Source: Thermodesulfovibrionales bacterium (GTDB lineage Bacteria; Nitrospirota; Thermodesulfovibrionia; Thermodesulfovibrionales; UBA1546). Taken from it: a stretch of 11,776 bases of DNA. The notes under the pieces are model-generated. The model searched no databases, was not told the origin of the DNA, and saw only the letters and a program-made list of their open reading frames with translations. Location of the stretch: the NCBI GenBank assembly GCA_030018605.1, contig JASEHP010000035.1, positions 1-11,776 on the forward strand, in the 5' to 3' direction. Shown in pieces: positions 1 through 5,572 of the stretch (its first letter is position 1; each line of letters begins with the position of its first letter). Both the position numbers and the translations under genes were made by a program.

Positions 1-2
1 AA

Positions 3-350
3 ATTAATCCTCTCCATACTCCAAAACAGACACCGAAAAAAGTAATTATGCCTAAGTTTTTGTCTTCTCAGAGTTTTGATGCCGCAGGCTTTTTTGCCTC
101 GGAGAGCATTGCAAAGGAGTTTGGTGCAAGGGTGAAAGCAGCGAAGAATATTAAAGTGATAGACCGCCGCATCTTGAGAATACAGTACGATGAAAAAAAC
201 GGCACTGCTCAGATTGAAGTAGAGATAGACTACTATTCCCTTTCTTCATATAGAATGAAGACCCTGCTGGACATTCAGAAGTGGGCGTATGTGACCGAAA
301 ACGGCTTTAAGCACTGGAGACTGATGAGCCTCCTGCCTGAGTTCCCTTAA
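3..350 (+). CDS. 3' end of an unrecognised protein (5' end outside window)
   Basis: The reading frame is open from the first bases of the window, with no stop before the ATG at 48. No Shine-Dalgarno precedes that ATG, so this is more likely the C-terminal part of a longer protein than a complete 100-residue one. The visible part, counted from the ATG, has a basic stretch (KVIDRRILRIQYDEK, about residues 36-50), an alternating hydrophobic strand (IEVEIDYYSL) and a final block with conserved-looking aromatics (DIQKWAYV, FKHWRLMSLLP). That pattern would suit a small alpha+beta, NTF2-like or lipoprotein C-terminal domain, but I do not recognise the family and assign no function. It ends in TAA and converges on mtaD with a 19-bp gap that shows no clear terminator hairpin. 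Confidence 0.6.
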   Translation: MNPLHTPKQTPKKVIMPKFLSSQSFDAAGFFASESIAKEFGARVKAAKNIKVIDRRILRIQYDEKNGTAQIEVEIDYYSLSSYRMKTLLDIQKWAYVTENGFKHWRLMSLLPEFP

Positions 351-369
351 TCCGGAAGTTCTGCGCAAG

Positions 370-1689
370 TTATCTGATCTTGCATCTCCATTCTCTTGCC
401 TTAGCCGTTATCTCATCTTCATCAGCAGTTGAGAGCCTTTCATTATCAACCACGAGCTTGCCGTTAACAAATACTGTCTCTACATCAGATGGCCGCGCTG
501 AATAGACTATGTGTGAATAGATATCATAAAGAGGCGTAAGATGAGGCTTATTTAAATTCATTATCGCTATATCTGCTGCCTTGCCTTTTTCAAGGCTGCC
601 AGTAATGCCTCCGAGCCCAAGAGCATCAGCGCCCCATTTTGTCGCCATGAGCAAAGCTTTTTTTGCATCCAGAACAGTAGGATCATTGGAGACTGCCTTA
701 TGCACTTTTGCGGCAGTTGACATCTCGCTCAGGATATTAAGGTCATTATTGCTTGCAGCGCCGTCTGTTCCAAGACTTACCTTTACGCCTGCCTTAAGCA
801 TCTCAGGCACAGGCGCAATGCCTGAACTCAGTTTAAGATTGCTCTCTATGCAGTGAGAGACTCCGACTTTGTATTTTGCAATAGCCCCTATGTCTTTCTC
901 ATCAACCCAGACGCAGTGGGCTGCAATAATGTTCTTGTCAAGAATGCCGGTTTTTTTTAGATGCTCAACAGGGGTTAAACCGTATTTCCCCTTTATCTCT
1001 TCAACCTCCCACTGTGTCTCTGAAAGATGCGTGTGAATCATGACATTGTATTTATCAGCAAGTTCCCTTACTTTTTTGAGAGTCTCAGGACTGCATGCGT
1101 AAGCTGAATGAGGCGCAATGCACGGGACAATCAGATCATCGCCTTGCCATTCCTTTATGAATCTTTCCGCCTTGCTTAAATATTCATCTGCCGAATTGCC
1201 TGCAATTGTGGGGAAGTCAACTATCCCCGCGCCAAGAACAGCCCTCATCCCGATTTTTTTAGCGGCATTGCTTGCTGCATCCTCAAAGAAATACATATCA
1301 TTGTATGTTGTAATTCCTGCCTTAAGCATCTCAAGGCAGGCAAGCTCTGTTGCGTCGGATACAAATTCAGGGCTGAGCCACTTACTCTCGGCAGGCCAGA
1401 TATGTTCTTCAAGCCATTCCTTTAAAGGCAGGTCATCTGCCATGCCCCTGAAATAGACCATTGCCGCGTGGGTGTGAGTATTAATAAGTCCTGGGATGGC
1501 TGCTGTGTTTTTGCCTTTGATTATATTTTCTGAGGAATATTTTTTTTCTATTTCATCGGAGCTGCCTATGTACACAATCTTATTTTCCAGAATAGCAAGG
1601 GCGCCGTTCCTCATGACAGTCAAGTCATTATCCATTGTAAGGACATAATCAGCGTGAATAATATAGTCAGCATTCTGCAACCGATTCAC
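370..1689 (-). CDS. mtaD: 5-methylthioadenosine/S-adenosylhomocysteine deaminase (amidohydrolase family)
   Basis: Predicted cytosolic metal-dependent deaminase that converts S-adenosylhomocysteine and/or methylthioadenosine to the inosyl compounds, clearing by-products of SAM use. The 439 residues are full length for the TM0936-type family. Visible metal and catalytic residues are the HxH pair H72/H74 (NTHTHAAM), H221 and E224 in IHTHLSET, H258 in AAHCVW and D309 in LGTDGAASNND. The substrate-loop signature VSHCIESNLKLSSG (about 277-290) is close to the family's VSHCPESNLKLASG. The start is GTG at 1689 and overlaps the metG stop codon (GTGA, 4 bp). No strong Shine-Dalgarno is seen, so translation is probably coupled to metG. 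Related deaminases (guanine deaminase, chlorohydrolases) share the fold, but this loop and the metG neighbour favour MTA/SAH. The exact substrate preference cannot be read from sequence. Confidence 0.9.
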   Translation of the reverse strand: MNRLQNADYIIHADYVLTMDNDLTVMRNGALAILENKIVYIGSSDEIEKKYSSENIIKGKNTAAIPGLINTHTHAAMVYFRGMADDLPLKEWLEEHIWPAESKWLSPEFVSDATELACLEMLKAGITTYNDMYFFEDAASNAAKKIGMRAVLGAGIVDFPTIAGNSADEYLSKAERFIKEWQGDDLIVPCIAPHSAYACSPETLKKVRELADKYNVMIHTHLSETQWEVEEIKGKYGLTPVEHLKKTGILDKNIIAAHCVWVDEKDIGAIAKYKVGVSHCIESNLKLSSGIAPVPEMLKAGVKVSLGTDGAASNNDLNILSEMSTAAKVHKAVSNDPTVLDAKKALLMATKWGADALGLGGITGSLEKGKAADIAIMNLNKPHLTPLYDIYSHIVYSARPSDVETVFVNGKLVVDNERLSTADEDEITAKAREWRCKIR

Positions 1690-3344
1690 CTGTTATTCTT
1701 TGTCTCAATTCTCGGAAACAGGTGTTCTGCCTTAGAGACTTTTATTTCATAAGAAGGTTTCCAGTCCCATTCAAAAATTTCAGGGCTGTACTGTTTTGCC
1801 TCATCAACCAAAGATTTCATGCCAAGCTGCTGCCATATCTTCTCTGAACTATTGGGCATAAAAGGATAAAGCGAGAGCGCTGTGATTCGTGATGCATTCC
1901 AGATATTGGACATAACAATTTTCAATTGATCCGTATTCTCCTTTGCGAGTTTCCACGGCTCTTTCCTTGCTATATAATTATTTGTCTCTCCGATTATATC
2001 CCAGATGTTTTCAAGAATCAGACTGAAGTGCAGATGGGACCAATATTCTTTTCTGTGCACATTCATATGTGCATAAGCGCACTGCTCTTCAAGCTCACTT
2101 GATGCGCCTACATCTATGCGTCCAATATCAATTGCTCCTCCAAAATATTTCTCTGCCATTGCAATGAATCTGCTTACAAGGTTGCCGAGGTCATTTGCAA
2201 GGTCTGTGTTTATACGGTTAATGAACGCCTGCTCTGAAAAGTCTCCGTCAATGCCGAAAGGCACCTCGCGGAACAGGAAATACCTCAAGGCATCCACACC
2301 GTATTTTTCGACCATGACATTGGGGTCAACCATGTTTCCGAGGGACTTTGACATCTTCTTTCCATGAACTGTCCACCAGCCATGGGCAAAAATATTTTTT
2401 GGAAGAGGAAGGTTTAATGCCATTAGCATTGTTGACCAATAAACCGCGTGTGTCGTGAGAATATCCTTTCCCACAAGGTGGTGGTCAGCAGGCCACCAGT
2501 CATCAGGGTTGAGAGTTAAGAGTTGAGAGTTGAGAGTTTCACCCCCTCCCTTGCCCTCCCCCCTCTCTCCTCGGCGAGTCGCCTGTGGCGACGAGGGGGA
2601 GGGAGGGGTGGGTGGGGCAAGATATTTTGTTGCTGAAAAATAGTTTACCAAGGCGTCGAACCAGACATAGGTGACGAAGTTTTCATCAAACGGCAACGGG
2701 ATTCCCCATGAAAGCCTGCTTTTCGGCCTTGAGATGCAGAGGTCACCGAGAGTATTGTTCTTGAGAAATCCGAGAACTTCGTTTCTCCTTGTGTCAGGGA
2801 GTATGTAGGAGGGGTTCTCTTCGATATATTTGATGAGCCTTTCCTGATATTTCGACATGAGGAAGAAATAGTTCTCTTCATGTATCTGGTCAACAGGCCG
2901 GCCGCAGTCGGGACAGTTGCCTTCCACAAGATCCTTTTCAGTCCAAAAACGCTCATCAGGAGTGCAGTACCAGCCGGAGTATTCCCTTTTTTCGATCTCT
3001 CCCCTGTCCCACAACATCTGAAGAAGTCCCTGCACACTCTTGATGTGTGCGTCATCAGTTGTCCGGATAAATGCGTCATTGGATATGTTCAGCCTTTTCC
3101 AGAGGTTTCTGAAATTGTCTACCATGATGTCTGCATGTTCCTTCGGGGTGCGTTTCTTTTCCGCTGCTGTCTTTTCAACCTTCTGCCCATGTTCGTCAGT
3201 GCCTGTAAGAAAGAAAATTTCTTTTCCTTGCAGTCTGTTGTATCGCGCAAGAATATCCGCTGCAATGGTTGTATATGCATGGCCTATGTGCGGAATATCA
3301 TTGACATAGTAGATTGGCGTTGTAACGTAGAATCTCTGTTTCAT
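1686..3344 (-). CDS. metG: Methionyl-tRNA synthetase with an in-frame repeat insertion
   Basis: Charges tRNA-Met and tRNA-fMet with methionine in the cytosol. Class I signatures are HIGH at residues 19-22 (PHIGHAYTT) and KMSKS at 330-334. The zinc-finger region (WYCTPDERFWTEKDL then CPDCGRP) carries cysteines 127, 144 and 147, with D at the place where four-Cys versions have the second Cys. The anticodon-binding region is present (NNYIARKEPWKLAK) and there is no C-terminal EMAP-type tRNA-binding domain. Residues about 243-279 are not part of the normal protein. Between SATKYL and DDWWPADHHLVGKDI, which should be nearly adjacent, lies a Pro/Ser then Gly/Arg/Glu-rich segment encoded by repeat DNA (2508-2618). 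Removing it leaves about 515 residues, normal for a short MetG. The Shine-Dalgarno is weak. It lies 25 bp after ricT and overlaps mtaD by 4 bp. Confidence 0.97.
   Translation of the reverse strand: MKQRFYVTTPIYYVNDIPHIGHAYTTIAADILARYNRLQGKEIFFLTGTDEHGQKVEKTAAEKKRTPKEHADIMVDNFRNLWKRLNISNDAFIRTTDDAHIKSVQGLLQMLWDRGEIEKREYSGWYCTPDERFWTEKDLVEGNCPDCGRPVDQIHEENYFFLMSKYQERLIKYIEENPSYILPDTRRNEVLGFLKNNTLGDLCISRPKSRLSWGIPLPFDENFVTYVWFDALVNYFSATKYLAPPTPPSPSSPQATRRGERGEGKGGGETLNSQLLTLNPDDWWPADHHLVGKDILTTHAVYWSTMLMALNLPLPKNIFAHGWWTVHGKKMSKSLGNMVDPNVMVEKYGVDALRYFLFREVPFGIDGDFSEQAFINRINTDLANDLGNLVSRFIAMAEKYFGGAIDIGRIDVGASSELEEQCAYAHMNVHRKEYWSHLHFSLILENIWDIIGETNNYIARKEPWKLAKENTDQLKIVMSNIWNASRITALSLYPFMPNSSEKIWQQLGMKSLVDEAKQYSPEIFEWDWKPSYEIKVSKAEHLFPRIETKNNR
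2508..2618 (-). repeat. In-frame repeat insertion within metG: GC-rich hairpin element plus 7-bp tandem array
   Basis: This 111-nt (37-codon) tract encodes MetG residues about 243-279 and has two parts. Positions 2508-2538 are four 7-bp units on the plus strand, three GTTGAGA and one GTTAAGA, followed by GTTT. Positions 2541-2618 form a long imperfect inverted repeat: pyrimidine-rich C runs on one arm, purine-rich G runs on the other, and a perfect 6-bp stem GTCGCC/GGCGAC (2579-2593) with a 3-nt loop at the centre. The central piece (about 2565-2595, read on the minus strand) closely matches an element at 5513-5546. Both the length and the absence of stops keep metG in frame. No clear target-site duplication is visible. 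Confidence 0.85.
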
Positions 3345-3369
3345 TTAAGGGTCTTATAGAAAGGCTTTA

Positions 3370-4284
3370 TCATTTTTTATGGAATTTTCTCCAGCGCCAC
3401 CTTTTGCGCTTTTTGTGTTCCTGCCCGGTCTCTTGTTTTTGTCCTGCTGCATTTTCCTTGGCAGCTTCTGTCTGAGGTTTATCAGGAGAAGCAGGAGCAG
3501 CGCTATGGAGAGGGGGGACTGGTGTTTCTGTATATATTGAGACAGTTTCTCTTACGGTTTTCGGTTGAGGCGCATCTTCTGTTTCATCCTGAAGAGGCGT
3601 GTTCTCTTCCATGGCCATTACCTCATGCTTGGGTTGAATTCCGGCTGATTCGTCAGAAATTTCGTAGCTCAGACAGCACATAAGCCTGCCGCAGATTCCG
3701 GACAGCTTGCTCATGTTAAGTACGAGTTCCTGCTGTTTTGCCATTTTGATGGATATCGGCTCAAATGACGCAAGAAATGTCTTACAGCATAGTTCTCTGC
3801 CGCACATTCCAAAACCTCCGACTATCTTTGCCTTATCCCTCACCCCTATCTGTCTCATTTCTATGCGTGTCTTGAACTTTGCAGCGAGGTCTTTTACAAG
3901 CTCTCTGAAATCTATTCTTCCGTCCGCTGTGAAATAAAAAACGATACGTTTCTTGTCCAGAGTAGATTCCGTAAACACAAGCTTCATCGGAAGCCTCCTC
4001 GCCATAATCCTCTCAATGCAATAATCCCTTGCCTCTTTCTCAAAAGCCTCGTTGTCCTGTTTTTGCTTAAAGTCTTCCTCTGTGGCTTTTCTCAGCACTT
4101 TTCTGAGTTCTCTGGCAGATGTTTCAACTGTGCGCTTCTCTATAATTACGCTCCCTATGCTCAACCCAAGGTCAGACTCAACTACTACGCAGTCTCCTTT
4201 TTTAAACTCCGCACCTGAGCCATTGGCCTCAAAGTCGTAAATCTTTCCGCAGTCCTTAAATCTTATTCCAATAACGTCAGGCAT
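3370..4284 (-). CDS. ricT: RicT/YaaT-type PSP1-domain iron-sulfur protein
   Basis: PSP1 superfamily protein related to Bacillus YaaT/RicT, which in Bacillus belongs to the Fe-S Ric (Y-) complex that binds RNase Y and affects mRNA processing. In other phyla the role is less certain. The N-terminal part (GIRFKDCGKIYDFEA, GDCVVVESDLGLSIGSV) and core (VRDKAKIVGGFGMCGRELCC, SGICGRLMCCLSYE) are intact. The cysteine set C161, C166, C167, C198, C203 and C204 supplies the expected cluster ligands. After about residue 210 comes a long tail: acidic, then Pro/Ala/Gln-rich, then a strongly basic aromatic end (KKRKRWRWRKFHKK). The ATG at 4284 has a good GGAGG Shine-Dalgarno upstream. It sits between holB and metG, the usual neighbourhood in many phyla, and is very likely in one transcript with them. 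Confidence 0.92.
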   Translation of the reverse strand: MPDVIGIRFKDCGKIYDFEANGSGAEFKKGDCVVVESDLGLSIGSVIIEKRTVETSARELRKVLRKATEEDFKQKQDNEAFEKEARDYCIERIMARRLPMKLVFTESTLDKKRIVFYFTADGRIDFRELVKDLAAKFKTRIEMRQIGVRDKAKIVGGFGMCGRELCCKTFLASFEPISIKMAKQQELVLNMSKLSGICGRLMCCLSYEISDESAGIQPKHEVMAMEENTPLQDETEDAPQPKTVRETVSIYTETPVPPLHSAAPASPDKPQTEAAKENAAGQKQETGQEHKKRKRWRWRKFHKK

Positions 4285-4303
4285 TTATTCCTCCGGCAAA
4301 TTA

Positions 4304-4361
4304 AAAGCTCAAAATGCAAAATTAAAAATTATGGAGCCCTTTTAATTTTAAATTCTGCATT
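4304..4361. repeat. AT-rich inverted repeat with 7-bp period at the end of holB
   Basis: One arm (AATGCAAAATTAAAAATT, 4313-4330) and the other (4340-4361, ending TTCTGCATT) are imperfect reverse complements around a 9-nt spacer. The left side reads as 7-bp units of the type CAAAATG, CAAAATT, AAAAATT. The element overlaps the holB stop codon (TAA, 4322-4324) and encodes the last dozen residues of HolB. The string GCAAAATTAAAAATTA closely matches GCAAAATTTAAAAATA at 5401-5416 on the other side of holB. It lacks the GC stem and U-run of a standard intrinsic terminator. Confidence 0.6.
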
Positions 4362-5377
4362 ATAATTGTTACGTAATTCCATGTAATTGCTTTGTTCAGG
4401 TTAAAGCCAAGATAACCCTTCAAAAATGACAGCCTGCCGTAAATATTTATTATATCTTTCATCTCTATCGCTTTGCTCATCTCAGCGAATCTGTCTTTAA
4501 GGTCTGTATTTATCAGCATGTCGCTTTTCCCTGTTATCTTTAATACGGCAATATCCCTTAAAAGCATGAATGCCTTATTAAACCATAATTCCATCTCTTC
4601 CTTGTCCGCCCATATCTCTTTATTTCTGCCTTCTGACATTTCCCCGAAAAGATTGAGAAACCAGTCCCTCTCTTCTATGAGGTCGCTTGAGATTGCAAGT
4701 CCCGGCCTCCCCATGGAGAGCCGTGAAAGAGTTGACAGTTGGGAATCGGTAATCTCCGTGTCCTGGCTGCCAATCGCCCTTATAACTTCTTTACATTGTT
4801 CAGGCGGCAGAGGAGAAAAGTTTATCCTTGAGCACCGCGACCTTATTGTTTCAGGCAGCCGGTCTGGGCTTGCTGAAATAAGGATTATGATGCTCTGCGG
4901 AGGAGGCTCCTCAAGGGTTTTGAGAAATGCATTAGCGGCAGACGGGTTCATTGTCTCCGCGTCATCAACAATCACGACTTTTCTTTTTCCCTCGTAAGGC
5001 GCAAACGAGATAGCCTCTTCAATCCTTCTTATCTCATCAACCCGTATCTCTCCTTTTTCAGGCGATACCATGAGAAAGTCCGGATGGGTCGCGGCGTTGA
5101 TTTTTTTACATGAAGGGCATTCATCACAACAGTCAATTCGTGATGCGTGATCCGTAATGCGTAATGAGTTTTTATCTTTTATCCCGTCACGCATTACGCT
5201 TAACGCTTCACGGCTGTTTTGGCAGTTAAGTGTCTTTGCGAGGTTAATCGCAGTGAATTTTTTGCCTATGCCTGATTCGCCGGCAAAGAGATATGCCGAA
5301 GGAATCCTTTTTCTGCCCATTGTCCCGAGCAGGATATTGATTGCTTTTTTCTGTCCTATAATATCTTTAAACGCCAT
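4322..5377 (-). CDS. holB: DNA polymerase III delta' subunit (clamp loader) with a repeat-encoded insertion
   Basis: AAA+ delta' subunit of the clamp-loader complex that places the sliding clamp on primed DNA. Visible parts are GQKKAINIL (8-16), a degenerate P-loop GESGIGKK (33-40, Lys replacing the usual Ser/Thr), a zinc module (C52, C84, C87, C90 in CCDECPSCKK followed by THPD), the Walker B-like VVIVDDAETM (134-143), NAFLKTLEEPP and the SRC motif (180-182). E. coli delta' has 8 residues between the first two zinc cysteines. Here 30-31 separate them, and nearly all of the extra is encoded by an inverted pair of 7-bp arrays (5140-5211). The protein is 351 residues, or about 325 without the insertion, which is normal. 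The last residues lie in an AT-rich repeat. The ATG at 5377 has no clear Shine-Dalgarno. It heads the holB-ricT-metG-mtaD group after a 195-bp gap. Confidence 0.93.
   Translation of the reverse strand: MAFKDIIGQKKAINILLGTMGRKRIPSAYLFAGESGIGKKFTAINLAKTLNCQNSREALSVMRDGIKDKNSLRITDHASRIDCCDECPSCKKINAATHPDFLMVSPEKGEIRVDEIRRIEEAISFAPYEGKRKVVIVDDAETMNPSAANAFLKTLEEPPPQSIIILISASPDRLPETIRSRCSRINFSPLPPEQCKEVIRAIGSQDTEITDSQLSTLSRLSMGRPGLAISSDLIEERDWFLNLFGEMSEGRNKEIWADKEEMELWFNKAFMLLRDIAVLKITGKSDMLINTDLKDRFAEMSKAIEMKDIINIYGRLSFLKGYLGFNLNKAITWNYVTIIMQNLKLKGLHNF
5140..5211. repeat. Inverted pair of 7-bp tandem arrays inside holB
   Basis: The left arm holds four 7-bp units at 5140-5167 (GTGATGC, GTGATCC, GTAATGC, GTAATGA). 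The right arm, read on the minus strand from 5211 to 5186, holds GTGAAGC, GTTAAGC, GTAATGC, then GTGAC. The arms include a perfect 10-bp inverted repeat, CGTAATGCGT at 5153-5162 and ACGCATTACG at 5189-5198, around a 26-nt AT-rich loop. The whole tract is translated in frame as part of HolB residues about 53-82, with no stop in the frame used. Confidence 0.85.
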
Positions 5378-5383
5378 AATTAC

Positions 5384-5456
5384 AATTCAAAACTTAGAAA
5401 GCAAAATTTAAAAATATCGAATCCGTTATTTTGAATTTTTGAATTTTTAATTTTAC
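5384..5456. repeat. AT-rich inverted repeat with 7-bp period upstream of holB
   Basis: AATTCAAAA (5384-5392) is repeated inverted as TTTTGAATT (5429-5437), with a second GAATTTTT copy following (5441-5448). Both sides read as loose 7-bp units rich in AAAA/TTTT. GCAAAATTTAAAAATA (5401-5416) resembles the repeat at the other end of holB. The element starts only 7 bp from the holB start codon, so it would lie in the holB leader RNA. Confidence 0.55.
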
Positions 5457-5472
5457 TTTTTCTTTATTGGGC

Positions 5473-5478
5473 ATTATA
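5473..5478 (-). promoter_or_regulatory. Possible -10 element for the holB operon
   Basis: TATAAT on the minus strand at 5478-5473, overlapping a 12-bp palindrome TATAACGTTATA (5475-5486). Transcription from here would give a leader of about 90 nt before holB. No acceptable -35 hexamer is seen at the right distance, so this rests on the -10 alone. Confidence 0.25.
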
Positions 5479-5504
5479 ACGTTATAGGGAATGGATTGAC
5501 AAGT

Positions 5505-5560
5505 CGCTGCGACTCGTCCGCACCCAGGCGGACTCGCTGAGGAGAGCAACCGAGAGGAAT
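5505..5560 (+). repeat. GC-rich hairpin repeat, second copy of the metG element
   Basis: This lies in the gap between the inactive M16 gene and holB. A 6-bp stem GTCCGC/GCGGAC (5517-5534) with a 6-nt loop is followed by CTCGCTGAGGAGAG. The stretch 5513-5546 aligns with the metG tract (minus strand, 2595 to 2565): both run CTCGTC, hairpin, then ACTCGCYGAGGAGAG. The stem sequence differs between copies but pairing is kept. A further small palindrome AGTCGCTGCGACT (5502-5514) precedes it. There is no U-run, so a standard terminator is not supported, although a role at the end of the M16 transcript is possible. Confidence 0.7.
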
Positions 5561-5572
5561 ACGGGGAATCGC

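Noticed and set aside
2508..2618. Frameshift or assembly error in metG
   Set aside because: The tract is an exact multiple of three, keeps the frame and joins two intact conserved blocks; the same kind of tract also occurs in holB and the M16 genes, so a single error is unlikely.
2880..3359. Plus-strand open frame of 159 codons opposite metG
   Set aside because: It lies wholly antisense to well-conserved MetG sequence, has no plausible ribosome site and resembles no known protein; it is a shadow of metG codon use. The same holds for the other plus-strand frames within 581-9977.
5140..5211. CRISPR-like repeats
   Set aside because: The units are only 7 bp, directly adjacent without spacers and arranged as inverted arrays; no cas genes are present.
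5505..5560. Intrinsic terminator for the M16 transcript
   Set aside because: The hairpin is GC-rich but no U-run follows on the minus strand; it fits better as a copy of the dispersed element seen in metG.
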